64,000 bases of DNA from Bettongia penicillata ogilbyi (GCA_023548195.1 JAJHZJ010000121.1:1488220-1552219); one strand, 5' to 3'; shown: positions 1 to 11,810, counted from the stretch's first letter. The notes: a model not told the origin generated them from the sequence alone. Made by a program: numbers and translations.

Positions 1-69
1 TCTTCCATCCTGCATTTCTCAAATATCCAGATTAGGCATATACAGAAAGTGAGGTAGAAAATTAGGTAA

Positions 70-262
70 AAGAGCTAGACTTGGAGTCTGGAAGACATGA
101 GTTCAAATCCTGTTTTAGACTAGTTGGACAAGTCATTTAATCTCTCTTGGCTTTAGTTCTTCACTATAAAATGGAAATATTAATAACACTGAATATACAG
201 GATTTTGAAGATCAAAGATAATATGAGTAAAGCACTTTGTAAACTCTAAAGCACTATATAAG
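70..262 (+). repeat. MIR/tRNA-type SINE fragment
   Basis: The core reads GGAGTCTGGAAGACATGAG, then TTCAAATCC, then a 'caagtcatttaatctct' and 'ataaaatgg' series. These landmarks are shared by MIR and marsupial tRNA-derived SINEs in the sense direction. The copy is diverged, so old. Confidence 0.75.
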
Positions 263-1287
263 TTTTAAGTCCTCTTCCTCCTGCTCATGGTATGTATCCA
301 GTGAGGGAGGTGGCAAATACCTCGGCTAGAGGTCAACAACTTAGACTTGCTTTTGAATGACTGCGAGTTAAGGATGGTTTTTACATTTTTCAATAAAGTT
401 GTGTCATATTTGAAAATATGAAAACTATCCTTACCTCTCTGTTCATACAAAAAGTAGGAAAACTGATATATTTGGCCCTCTGAACCTACTTTGCCAACCC
501 TCCTGGACAAGGAGTTAGAATTTCCCCATTGACTAAATCGAATATTTATTTGAGTGTCTCAACTACTACATCAACAGAGTGTGTGATAAGTTTTGAGTCT
601 TGTAGACTCAATTAGTTTACTCTCTCAATACACCAAGTCATTGGTTAACATTTTGAGTCAAGCACCAAATCTTGAGTCTTTCTAGGTTAACATAAATTCA
701 ATTATCATTTGAATAAGACTGCTTACCAAGTTACAAATCCACCTAATAATACTATCTTCTCACCTACTTTACTTAGTCTTCTCTACAAAGTTGTCATGAT
801 AAATTGTCAGATTCCTTGCTAACATCTAGATATGGTACGTCATTCATTCATCCAAAAAATAATTATTGTCTTTTCTGTGTGCATGGCACAACATTAAGCA
901 CTTTAAAAATACAAAGATGAACAGAACAGTCACTACACACTGTCAAGATGGCAGGAAAGACAAGTATAATACAACTATAATTCAAGGCAGACTAAGTTCT
1001 ATCAGAAAGAAGTACAAAGTAAAGGTTGTGAGTTTTCAAGGGAAAGAACAATTATATGGAGAAGTAGGACCAGGTATCAGGACAACCTTCACAGAGAAGG
1101 AAGCAGCATTTAAGAAAGACCTTGAAGGCAGGTGGATTTTTTGAGAGGCATAGATGAGGGTTGGTGAGAACAAATAGCAAATTGAAAGAATGACACATGA
1201 AAAGGTGTGAACAGAGAAAAGTCCCTACATTACTAATCTAGTGACCCTGTATTTAAAAAATAAATGAAGTTAGTTTGGCGTGTCTGC

Positions 1288-1290
<3 letters not shown>

Positions 1291-1336
<46 letters not shown>
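1291..1336 (+). repeat. (GT)n(GA)n microsatellite
   Basis: About sixteen GT units are followed by about seven GA units. The - strand open frame through it (a run of Thr-His) is a microsatellite artefact. Confidence 0.97.
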
Positions 1337-2529
1337 AGTAATATTATCTCTTATCTCCTTCCTTTTATAAATGCTCACAGCCTTTTGTTTAATGATCTGT
1401 CCCACAATTTTGTCAGGGATTGATTTGAAATCAGCCAAATCAGTCTGTAGTCAAATCAACTAAAGCATTTTGTAAGTGTTCACTCTCCACCAGACATTAT
1501 GCTAAGTGTTAGGATCATCATCCCAAGCAAATGGAAAGCCCATCTGTGCCTTTGAAGAGCTCAACTTTTTGCCCTTTTTTGTGAAAATTAGTATTACATT
1601 TTTATCGTCTGTCTTCTGACATTCTCCTAGTCTTTACGGTATATTAAATCTGACAATGGTTTTATAATTATACCTAAAATTTGTTTCGGTAAATTAGTGG
1701 GTAATTTTTTTCTGGGCCTGGGGACTAATTTCCTAAAAGATAGCTAGGTCCTCTATTATTCCAGCTTCTGTTCCCTCTTGCTGGTGTTTATTGTACTTTT
1801 TATGATTTGAAAATCATTCTCCTCCATGGAGAAAGGAAAGTAGGAAAGGAAAATAGTGAAAATAGTGAAAGGAAAATAGGAGGTTAGTGGTTCTGGTTTT
1901 TCTAGGTCATCCATTAATACTTCATTAATCTTTGGGTGTTTCTTACATTTTTCTTTCATTTTGCCCTGAATATTAGTGGAAGCAATAAAAAAGGAAAGAA
2001 TGTTGGATTTGTCATCAGAGGACCCCCGTTTAAGTCACATTCAATTGCATTCCAGTTCACTCACAAGTTACTTAACAACTCAGACCTTAGACAATTTTGT
2101 TTACCTCTGGAATTCAATTTTCCTCAATTATTGGTGATCATAACTAAATTTATTAATTAACTTGTGTTTTTGAAGCCAGAATCAAGAGTGACTAGAAGAT
2201 TCATGAATCAAAACTTCAGTAGTATTTTAGTGTTTAATACAGTACCTGGCACATAGTAGTGTCTTTCCCTTCAGCTATGTAGCATTGCTAATGTAGTTTT
2301 CCCTGCAGGAATATACTTATAAATTACTAGCCTTCATTGTTATACTTTTATTTACATAAATGTAACTAAATACATTTATTCCTCATACTCTTCTGTAGAA
2401 TGATAGTTTAGATGCTTTTTGCACAGAAGTTTAAAAAAATGTGGTGTCTTTTCACGTATTAGTTTCTATGTGCAAAATACATGTGTTTGTATGTGGCTGG
2501 TAGCTATCTAATTTAAGTACAGCTATTGC

Positions 2530-3020
2530 AAATCTGGACAACATGCTAAAAAGCTGAGTCATTATCTTGCCAGCAAAGGCATATGTAGTCAAAGCTATAA
2601 TTTTTCTAGTAGCAATGTATGGCTGTGAGAATTGAACTATAAGGAAAACTAAATACCACAGAATCAATGCTTTTGAATTGTGGCACTGGAGAAAAGATTT
2701 GAGAGTTCCTTGGACATCAATGAGATCAAATCAATTAATATTTAAAGAAATTAATTCCAGCTTTTCATTGGAATGTCAGATACTAAAGCTGAAGTTTAAA
2801 TATTTTGGTCACTTAATAAGAAGGCAAGGACTCACTGGAAAAGACCCTGATGTTGGTAAAGATTGAAGTTATAAGGAAAAGGGGGTGGCAGAAGATGAGA
2901 TGGATAATGTGGAAACAACAAATATGAACTTGGACAGACTTTTAGATATAGTGGAGGATAGAAGGGCTGGGCATGCTATATGGTCCATGGAGTCACAGAG
3001 AGTTGGAAACAATTTTGCAA
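2530..3020 (+). mobile_element. RTE/BovB-like LINE, 3' end of ORF2 (degraded)
   Basis: The sequence reads in order: a 'tagtcaaagctata..ttttctagtag' block, TGTATGGCTGTGAGAATTG, CTTTTGAATTGTGGCACTGG, GAAAAGATTTGAGAGTTCC, TTGGACATCAATGAGATC, GGAAAAGACCCTGATGTTGG, and GTCCATGGAGTCACAGAGAG. This is the order of the C-terminal part of the reverse-transcriptase ORF and the tail of RTE-clade (BovB-like) LINEs. Translation gives LWHWRKDLRVPW and EMDNVETTNM fragments broken by frameshifts. The 5' part is missing. It matches RTE elements known from marsupial genomes; subfamily not determined. Confidence 0.85.
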
Positions 3021-3205
3021 CATATCTGATCTGGGTTCTGGACTATCCTCATTCCTCCTTTTTGGAATGTTTAAAAAGGTTGTTAATATACAGATAAAAT
3101 CAATGACTTCTGTGGCTACTAGATGTCTCCATCACCCTCCTGTCTCCAAGAAGAATGTTGGTCTCAAATTATGTCTACCACACATTAAATATCTATAGTA
3201 TAGAA

Positions 3206-3436
3206 CAGCAGTTCTCAAAGTATGGTCTAGGGACTCCTGGGGTCATTAAGACACAAAAGAAGAGTTTGTGAGAACAGACCTATTTTCATAATAATACAAG
3301 GATGTTTTAATTTCTAATGCCATAACTATTGATAAATGTGACCCACAAAGAAAAGCTCTTTGTGAGGGTCCTCAATAATTTTTAGAAAAGTAAAGGATTC
3401 CTGAGACCAAAAAAAAAAATCGAGAATTATGGGCTA
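3206..3436 (+). mobile_element. hAT-type DNA transposon relic (non-autonomous)
   Basis: It opens with CAGCAGTTCTCAAAGTATGG and GGGACTCCTGGGG and closes with a degenerate inverted end (CGAGAATTATGG). This resembles the cAGtGgTTCTCAAA..TTTGAGAAcCaCTG ends of mammalian hAT (MER/Charlie/Zaphod-like) elements. 'Tattttcataataatac' in the interior is also typical. The target duplication is not readable. Confidence 0.55.
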
Positions 3437-5339
3437 TGAGTACATTGAGTGCAGAATCAAATCTACTTTTCTTGATCATAATCAATGGAAGACTTAACTT
3501 GTTCTCACCAGCTTAGGTCATTCCCATTAAAGATAGTTTACATTAAAGAGAATAAGGAATCAGTCTCTTTATCAAAGAAACATTAAACAGAAATTGAAGA
3601 AATTATACAGATTAGGGTAAACAATAGAATACACCAGAGTAAATTAGCTCATCCACCTGGGATCATGTCCATTCTTAGCATTCTTTATGCTACAGGTGTC
3701 AGAAATCAAAGTATACGTAGGGTCTTGCTTCTCCTCATATCTGCAACTTTAGGGAAATCTCCTAGCTGTCTTTCGAAAGTTTTATGTTTATTTCTCTACC
3801 AGAGGTCCCCAAATTGCCATCTGAAGTATCTGCCCTCTAGGCTAGATGTAGGGCTCTTCCTCAGGAAAACTGCTTCAGGCTTGAGTGGGAGTGGGGTTGC
3901 ATGTAAAACATGATGGAAATTGTGATTCAGAATGGATAGTAGCCCTAACTTTTTTTGCTTGAATGGCCGTGATACCACTAAAAATATTTTCAAAATCTTA
4001 AGTCCTGTTGTTCACATGATAGACCTCATTAGCAAAGGAGACAAAAAATTAGAGCTTTTAGAATCCTTCAGAACTGTTTCCCTGGTAATATGTAAGCTAA
4101 GGTTATCTGATGAATTTCCTGTAGGTAAGAGGAATTTTTTATCGTCAAAATATGATCATTGCCTGGTGAGGTGATTCAGAACTTAGGCATATGAACCTAA
4201 TGTGAAGAAACTAGGGAAGGCAAGCATGGTTGAGAGTAGACTTGGGAAAAAAATAATTGCAATGGACAAAATATTTGTAGTGTTATATGGAAGGAAATAA
4301 ATAACTTATTCTGCTTGGGACCAGCAGGCAAATCTAGGAACCAATGGGTAAGAGAAGGTGCTTAGACCAGTGCCTGGCACAGAGGTGCTTAATCAATGTT
4401 TACTGATTGACTAAAAGTAATAGAAAAGCAAATTTCAGTCCAATATAAGGAAAAACCTCCTAATAATTATGTTGTCCAGGAATGAGCAGTTTCAGGAAAT
4501 AACATTACCGGAGGTCTTCAAGGGATATTTGCACGATCATGTATTGAGAGTGTTGTTGACATGATTCGCGATCCAGGTATGAATAGGATTTGTGATCTCC
4601 TAGGTTCCTTCCAACTCTAAGATTTTATGAATTCTTTGATTTTTATATCCTTTATTTTTTTTTTAATTACTTGCTTTAAACACTAGAAGTTCTTATGTTC
4701 AATTAAGACCTTTTGCTGTTGGTGGAACACTATCTCCCTACATAGATAGCAAAGTTGTGTACTTAGGGGAAGCAAATCAGTTTTTGATGATACCAAATGG
4801 TCAATAGATATTTCCAAAATTTTTAGTTACATAGTCTAATTTGCCATGAAATGATTTATCTTTTTATTTTCTGGTAAGGACTGTTTTATTGAACTTACAA
4901 CATTTTTATGGTTTTCAGAAAAAATCTGTTGAATATAGTATAAGCCCTTTATCATGCTGGCACTTTGAGGGAAATAAAAGCTGCTTTGTAGACTGGCCAA
5001 ATCCAACTATACTGAATTTAGTTGATGTTTAAAAAATCTGATGTGAAGCATAAGTTCTAGTTTACATCATGTAAAATAAATTTATTTTCACTCTCAGCCA
5101 CCCTTTACCCACTCTCCCCAATAGCAGGACAACTATTTTATATAAAGACAGAATTCTACATAAGAAAGGTAATTTGCTAGAACAACCCCTTTTATCCTCT
5201 TGTTTTAGAACTTGAGATTTGACTTGAGCAATGAAACAAAACAGATTATGGTTCATTAAGTGTATCCCACCATACTTTTGTAGCAAATGTAGGTCCAATT
5301 TTTTAAAAAAGGAAGTATTTGCCAGTATAAACCCCATTG

Positions 5340-5590
5340 CCTTTATGAATCCTCTCGCCAGTCTCTTTCAAGTGAAAATGATCGCTTGCTTTCTTAAATT
5401 TTCCCAGAGTTCTTTGGAATGCACAGTTGCCTGTATTTCGATTCATATTCACAGGTGTACATTCTTGCTTTCCCTTTTATGTTATAAGCCTTCTTTCAGG
5501 GGTAGAGACTGTATGTGTGTTTATCTTTATGTCCTCAGCTACTATGACCATACTTGTACATGGGTGCTTAATACTTGTTTATTGAAATGT
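5340..5590 (+). repeat. L2-like LINE tail
   Basis: 'Ggggtagagactgtatg..tatctttatgtcctcagc' followed by 'gggtgcttaatacttgtttattgaa' is a diverged L2 3' end. The 131-codon open frame across it (5231-5626) has no protein-like features. Confidence 0.6.
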
Positions 5591-6524
5591 TGCTTTCTTC
5601 CCATGGTAGGCTTTGTTGCATACTGAATAGCTTCACTCTTGCACTAGGTTAAAGTCAGAATTCCATCCTTTATTTTACCATTCTTGGAATATTAGAAGCA
5701 GTTGCCCTTCCTGTAACGGTTTTGTGGAGGTACCTTTTGGTAAAATTTTTGAGCAAGAATGATTTGAAATGAAAATGATTTTTCTAGTTGCCTCAGTGAT
5801 AGTCAAGGGAAATCCTACACTGAGTAATATTCAGTTCTCCAGAATTACATATAGTCGGGCATGCCTCAACACACATATGGAGTCTTCCTTCTACTATCTA
5901 ATGAAGAAAAAAGAATGAAATTCCCTTGACAAAGGGTACAGCTCTTCTCTGAGTTTTCTTCATATGATGTGACCTTTTCTAGCATTGAAGAAACAAACGC
6001 ACATTCATGAGATTGTAATAATAAGGATTAACGCACTTACCAATACCTTACTGCTCAGGAATTTCACAAATTGTACTTTACCTGTCAAAGGAGAAGAGCA
6101 CTTGGAAGAAAGCAGTAGCCTGGTCAAGAAGTAAAGATGGACCACACATACATATCCCACTTATCGTTGGAAGGATAGAAGGATACTACGCCTTTAGAGT
6201 CACAAACCCAATACTCATTGGAACTAGATTCATTGAGTCAGAGTGGATTAGATTCCCTGGAAAATCTCTATTTATCCAAATAGCTCCTTAGGAGCTTGGA
6301 GGAGAAACAACTTGGATCTGTCCTAGTGTGCTGTGATTTACCTGAACTACATAGGTTCCTGGGAAAACTGAGACCACTACAAAAGTTGTCTTAGCTATTT
6401 GAGTTGACTTGTCCTGACTTCTTATTTAATTGGATGTGAGTCCTTTGTATTTTCTGTCATATTTTAATACAACTTTTACTATATTTATGGTCCTGTTAGC
6501 CTGAATGCTTTCAGGGGGACCTGA

Positions 6525-6540
6525 AAACCCTTTTAATTTT
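6525..6540 (+). repeat. Target-site duplication, left copy, of the HAL1-like element
   Basis: AAACCCTTTTAATTTT is identical to 9340-9355, the other flank of the element. On the element's strand it begins AAAA, as expected for an L1-endonuclease (TT/AAAA-type) cut. Confidence 0.93.
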
Positions 6541-7375
6541 TTTTAATTAATTAATTTATTTATTTAACTTTTTACATTCATTTTCACAAAATTTTGGGTT
6601 CCAAATTTTCTCCCCTTTTATCCCCTCCCCCCCACCCCAATACCCCAAGCAATCTAATTTTCCTTATCTCCAATCTGCCCTCTCTTCTGTCATCCCTCCC
6701 TTCTCTTGTCTCCATTTTCTCTTTTCTCCTGTAGGGCCAGATGACTTTCTATTCCTCATTAACTGTATGTCTTCTTTCCTAGTAGCAACAACAATACTAA
6801 GCAGTTGTTCCTAAAACTTTGAGTTCCAAATTTTCCCCATCCCTCCCCTCCCCACCCATTCCCTTTGGGAAGGCAGGCAATTCAATATAGGCCCTATCTG
6901 TGTAGTTTTGCAAATGACTTCCCTGATAGTCGTGTTGTGTAAGACTGACTGAATTACCCTCCATCCTAACCTGCCCCTCATTGTTTCTCTTCTGTCTTTT
7001 GATCCTGTCCCTCCCCAGGTGTTGACTTCAAATTGCTCCCTCCTCCCTTTGCCCTCCCTTCCATCATCCCCCCCCTTGCTTATCTCCTTCTTCCCCACTT
7101 TCCTATACTGTAAGATAGGTTTTCATACCAAAATGAGTGTGCATTTTATTCCTTCCTTTAGTCAAATATGATGAGGGTAAACTTCTTAATTTTTTTTTCT
7201 CAGCTCTCCTCTTTTTCCCTCCACTAAAAAGTCTCCTACTTGCCTCTTAAATGACATATAATTACCCCATTCCATTTCAACCTCTTTCCTCCCACTAAAT
7301 TTCTCTCTCACCATTTACCTTAATTTCTTTTAAGCTATGGTCCCATCCTATTCAATTCACTCTGTGCTCTCTGTC

Positions 7376-7436
7376 TCTGTATGTGTGTGCATGTGTGTAT
7401 GTGTGTGTGCATGCATGCGTGTACGTGTGTGTATGG
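7376..7436 (+). repeat. (TG)n microsatellite inside the HAL1-like element
   Basis: Imperfect TG/TGCA units. A TG run sits at the same place in the second HAL1-like copy, so it belongs to the element rather than to the locus. Confidence 0.85.
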
Positions 7437-7569
7437 ACCCACCAATTACCCAGATACTGAAAAGTTTTAAGAGTTAAAAATATTGTCTTTCCATGTGGGA
7501 ATGTAAACAGTTCATTTCTGGTAAGTCCCTTAAGACTTCTCTTTGCTGTTTACTTTTTCATGCTTCTTC

Positions 7570-8670
7570 TCATTCTTGTGTTTGAAAGTCAAATTTTCTT
7601 TTCAGCTCTGGTCTTTTCATCAAGAATGATTGAAAGTCCTCTGTTTCATTGAAAGACCATATTTTCCCCTGAAGTATTATACTCAGTTTAGCTGGGTAGG
7701 TGATTCTTGGTTTGAGTCCTAGTTCCTTTGCCTTCTGGAATATCCTATTCCACGCCCTTCGATCCCTTCATGTAGAAGCTGCTAGATCTTGAGTTATCCT
7801 GATTTTATTTCCACAGTACTGGAATTGTTTCTTTCTAGCTGCTTGTAAGATTTTCTCCTTGACCTGGGAGTTCTGGAATTTGGCCACAATGTCCCTAGGA
7901 GTTTCTCTTTTTGGATCTCTTTCAGGTGGTGATCGATGGATTCTTTCAATACTTATTTTGCCCTCTGGTTGTAGAATCTCAGGGCAGTTTTCCTCGATAA
8001 TTTCATGGAAGATGATATCTAGGCTCTTTTTTTGATCATGACTTTCAGGTAGTCCCATAATTTTTAGATTGTCTCTCCTGGATCCATTTTCCAGGCCAGC
8101 TGTTTTTCCCATGAGATATTTCACATTCTCTTCCATTTTTTCATTCTTTCGGCTTTGTTTGGTGAGTTCTTGGTTTCTCGTAAAGTCATTATACTCCATC
8201 TGTTCCATTCCAATTTTGAGAGAACTATTAAATTCAGTGAGCTTTTGAACCTCTTCTTCCATTTGGCTCATTCTGCTTTTGAAAGCATTCTTCTCCTCAT
8301 TGGCTTTTTGAACCTCCTTTGCCAATTGAGTGAGCCCATTTTTCAAGGTGTTATTTTCTTAAGCATTTTTTTGGGTCTCCTCCACCAAGGTATTGACCCA
8401 TCTTTCATACTCCTCTTGCATCTCTCTCATTTCTCCCCCCAGTTCTTCCTCCACCTGTCTAACTTGCTTTTCAAAATCCTTTTTGAGCTCTTCCAAGGCC
8501 TGAGCCCACCCGACATCCCCCTGGGATGTCTGGGGTACTGAGGCCCCGCCCTCCACGTCTTTCCCTGATGGCAAGAATATGTCCTCGTCATCAGATCCAA
8601 ATGTCGGGATCATTTGCATCTGTTCGAAAAAACTCTCTATAGTCTTATTTTTCTTCCCTTTTCTAGGCAT
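7570..8670 (-). pseudogene. L1/HAL1 ORF1p remnant with two nonsense codons
   Basis: The frame of 367 codons including its terminal TGA stays open except for TAA at 8359-8361 and TGA at 7768-7770; no frameshift is seen. It begins MPRKGKKNKTIESFF. A long coiled coil rich in Glu/Lys/Gln (about residues 60-190) is followed by NLKIMGLPES (the RRM region) and AARKKQFQYCGNKIRIT plus AWNRIFQKAKELGLKPRI (the C-terminal domain). L1 ORF1p is a trimeric RNA-binding chaperone that packages its own RNA. The copy at 59.5-60.6 kb has GAA at the first stop position. Confidence 0.92.
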
Positions 8671-9339
8671 TTTCCTAGCCAGTTACTTGACTTCTGAGAT
8701 TCCTGTCCACCCCTGCCTAGATTCGCCCAGGTAGTGCTTGGGGTCTGAGATTCAAATGGGCTTTCCACGGCAAGCGGCTGCTAATCAATGTGAGCTTTAG
8801 TTCTGGTGCTCAGGTGGGGGCAGGGCCGTCTCCCAGGCTCAGCTCTGTCAGGGGGTTTATGCAGAGACCTTCAGTAATGAAGATCCTGCCTGCTGCTGGG
8901 GGAGTCCCGGGCGGCCGCTGCAGCTGCTGCCTCTGCCTCCGCCGCCGCCCCCGCTTCTGCCGCCACTGCTTCCTCCCGAGGGGGCCCGAGCCACGGAAAC
9001 ACTCCGCTCCCCTTCTCCAGCCCAGCCATCTCTCTCACTGACCTGTAGGTTCTGTAAGCGGAGGGACCTTCCCGGCCGCCGAAGGCTCCGTCCCTGAAGC
9101 CTGCTCAGATCAGCTTCTCTGGGGCCGCGTCCAGGACAGCGCTGGGGTGGGGTCCGCTTTCCGGGGCACGGCGGACCCTGGGGAGGGCTCTCTGGAACAG
9201 AAATCTCTTCCACTCTGTTTCTGCACACCTTTCAGTGATCCAGAACTTATGGGGATCTCTTTTTACATTAATTCTATGGGCTGTGGGTCCGGAGCTCGTA
9301 AACGTGCGTCTTTCTACTCCGCCATCTTGACTCCGCCCC
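8671..9339 (-). promoter_or_regulatory. GC/CpG-rich 5' UTR of the HAL1-like element (presumed internal promoter)
   Basis: This is the only strongly GC-rich, CpG-bearing stretch in the window, including CCGCCGCCGCCCCCGC and GGGCGGCCGC on the + strand. L1-type 5' UTRs carry an internal RNA polymerase II promoter beginning at the first base. The GATGGCGGAG core near the start resembles a YY1 site (on the - strand, AAGATGGCG). Activity is inferred, not shown. Confidence 0.6.
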
Positions 9340-9355
9340 AAACCCTTTTAATTTT
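9340..9355 (+). repeat. Target-site duplication, right copy, of the HAL1-like element
   Basis: AAACCCTTTTAATTTT, a perfect 16-bp match to 6525-6540. Confidence 0.93.
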
Positions 9356-9869
9356 CTTTTTCCCCCCAAAGATAAGTTCTTTTGTTGCCATGAGAAACTT
9401 TGGGTAGGTGTTATGAGTCAGAGATCTACAGAGAAGGTCTAAGATTGAACCTACTCATTGTGAGCCAGGAGTTTCAATAACGGGCCATAGGTAACATGTA
9501 ATTTTAAAAATGACTTGATAAGTATAAGAGAACTAAATCAAATCTTTGTGTTACATCAATAAGCGATAAATTACTTTGATAATTCCATTCCACCTATGAA
9601 GCCACTTAACAATGTTTTCATATACAAAGTTAGATTTAGGCATTTGCTTCCATAGTAGAAGACTTTCTCCTTTTTTAAAATTAATCTTTAAAATAATTCC
9701 AGAAAAGATCTGTTTTCCCAGAACCTATTGAGGAGAACACAGTCAAATTTCAAGGAATTTTTTTTTTAAATTTCATGCAATAATAAGGGAAAATGAACAT
9801 TAGTGAATGAGCCTTTAGCCACAGGCAATATTTAATCTTTCCGCACTAGGTAGAAATACAGGTACTTTG

Positions 9870-10600
9870 TCACACCCACACTCATTAAGTTGCTCTCTAA
9901 TCCATTCTATCCTCCCCTCAGTGGTCAAATCTTCCTACAATGAGAGACTGATCATGTCGGCTTTTCAACTCAGTAAACTTCAGGGGGCTGACTCCCTATC
10001 ACTTCCAGGATCCAATATAAAATTCTCTTTTAGGCATTCAAAGTCCTTTATAAATTGGCCTTCTCCTACCTTTATAATCTTTTTACACCTTGCCTCCCTA
10101 CTTATACTCTTTGATCCAGTAATATTGGTTTCCTTGCTGTTCCTAACACAACACATTTTATCTCTCTCCCAACTCCAGGTATTTTCATTGGTTTTCCTCC
10201 ATGTCTGGAATGTACTTCCTTCTTATTTCCACCTTTTGGCTTCTTTGGCTTCCTTCAAGTATCAACTAAAACCCCCACCTTCTGTAAAAAGCCTTTCCTG
10301 GTCCTCTATCTTAATGTCTTCCCTCTGATATTGTCTCTGATTATTTTATACATACATACATAATACGATACATATATGCATGTATATACATATAAACATA
10401 CACATATATCTATGTGTGTATAAATATAAATCTATATTTATCTGTATAATATGTGCATGAAAGATTTGTACTTGCTTGCATGTTGTCTTTGCCATCAGAT
10501 TTTGAGCTCCTTGAGTGTGTGGATTTTTCCCCATTGCTTCATGTCCACAGTGCTTAGTTCAGTGCATGGCACATAGTAGGTATTTATTAAAGTCTTGTTG
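9870..10600 (+). repeat. L2 LINE 3' portion
   Basis: Landmarks in order: 'aggcattcaaagtcctttataaattggc', 'catgtctggaatgtacttcc', 'cttccttcaagtatcaactaaaa', 'aaaaagcctttcctgg', and the tail 'gcttagttcagtgcatggcacatagtagg..tttattaaa'. An AT-rich (TA/CA) stretch is inserted at about 10350-10450. Confidence 0.8.
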
Positions 10601-11062
10601 ACTGCTTGAATAGTGCCAAAGGAATAAAATCATCAGAGCTCACAGAGTTTTGTCAGCAAGTATATGATACAAATTACACAAAATATGTTAGTTCCTGTGT
10701 TCAGTCTTGTACACATGCTCGTAGCAACTCTGCTAGGAAAGAAGAGGTTGAACATTCCCATTCACTTTCTGTTTCAAACAAAACATAATATTTAAGAAAC
10801 AGACATACCAACTTACATACAAGCCGTTATGAAATAGAATGTTCATGCAGGAGAGGAACTTAGAACACAACATTTTGTTAACAGAAAGTCAAATAGAAGT
10901 GTTGTCAGATTCTTGGACATCTTTCCAATGAGATGTGCCCAAGGCAACCTCTCTTATTCACTGTTTTTGAATAAAGTTGAAAGCTTCTTTGTTAAATTTG
11001 TTTAAGACTGTGCAATAATTTAATAAGAAAGTCAGACTCTTTCCATCAGGAGTTGTATAGGC

Positions 11063-11283
11063 CAGTGGTATCAAACTAAAATAGAAAAGGAGGGGCCACC
11101 AAATCATACATAAAGATCCCTGTGGGCCCATATGTTGACTTAGAAGACCACATATTAGTATTATCTGTGTTTTATTATATTTTTATTTTGTTAAATATTT
11201 CCCATTGCATTTTATTCTGGTTCCATCTACACTTGGGGGCGTTATGGGGGTGTGTAGTGGAAGCTGAATGTTTGACACCTCTA
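11063..11283 (+). mobile_element. Non-autonomous hAT element (MITE-like)
   Basis: The 221-bp element starts CAGTGGTATCAAAC and ends GTTTGACACCTCTA, imperfect terminal inverted repeats. The flanking octamers GTATAGGC and ATGTAGGC agree at 6 of 8 positions, as expected for an aged 8-bp hAT target duplication. The interior ('ccacatattagtattatctgtgttttattatatttttatttt') matches a hAT family common in marsupial genomes, as I remember it. Confidence 0.75.
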
Positions 11284-11359
11284 ATGTAGGCCATAATTTC
11301 TCCACTTAGTTCAGACAGTTGCAACACAAACAAAGCAACATAGACCTGTGACATTGGCG

Positions 11360-11810
11360 GCATGGAGCCCTGAATTTGGAGTCAGGTGTCCTGGTTTCAC
11401 ATTCTAAAACTTTCACTTACTACCAAGTATAAGTGATCTAACATCAGTCATGACCTCTGTTGGCCTCAGTTTCCTCATTTGTAATAATAGTAGCAATAGC
11501 TGATATTTACACATTACTTATTATGTGCTAGGCACCTGACTAAGGCACAGTGCTAAGTGACTTACAGTGAATATCTCATTCAATCCTCACAAAAACCTGG
11601 GAAGATGAATGCTATTATTAACCCCGAGGAAACTGAGGTAGTGAATTTTCTGGAGTCACATAGCTAGTAAGTATTTAAGGTCATATTTGAACTCAGGTCT
11701 TTGTGACTCCAGGCTCAATCCTCTATCCATTGTTTCATCTAGGTCCCATTATAAAATGAGGAGGTTAGACTCTATGGCTTTTAAGATCCCTGTCCATGGG
11801 GACTGCAAGA
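11360..11810 (+). repeat. MIR-type SINE (+) interrupted by an opposite MIR-type SINE
   Basis: The outer copy runs 'tttggagtcaggtgtcctgg..cctcagtttcctcatttgtaa' and resumes at about 11745 with 'ataaaatgaggaggttagac'. Between them (about 11490-11745) is a reverse MIR: 'tatgtgctaggcacctgactaagg..aatcctcacaaaaacctgggaagatg..gaggaaactgagg..acatagctagtaag'. The nested order dates the reverse copy as younger. Confidence 0.75.

Larger units (their letters stand above)
6541..9339 (-). mobile_element. Full-length HAL1-like (half-L1) retrotransposon, ORF1 only
   Basis: On the - strand the element begins GGGGCGGAGTCAAGATGGCG, the usual marsupial L1 start. A GC-rich 5' UTR follows (about 9339-8671), then an L1 ORF1 remnant (8670-7570), about 1 kb of purine-rich 3' region with an embedded (CA)n run, and an A/T-rich tail. 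ORF2 (endonuclease and reverse transcriptase) is absent. Its length of 2,799 bp with perfect 16-bp direct repeats on both sides shows a complete, single insertion. This fits the non-autonomous half-L1 class mobilised in trans by L1. It lies antisense to FARP1. Confidence 0.9.

Noticed and set aside
866..1144. 92-codon open frame
   Set aside because: It lies in old repeat-like sequence ('tgtgtgcatggcacaacattaagcac..aaagaccttgaaggcagg'), has no recognisable domain and no splice signals or gene context.
5231..5626. 131-codon open frame
   Set aside because: The right half is an L2-like tail, the peptide shows no domain, and no neighbouring exon structure supports it.
8155..8541. 128-codon + strand open frame
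   Set aside because: It is the antisense shadow of the L1/HAL1 ORF1 coiled coil on the - strand.
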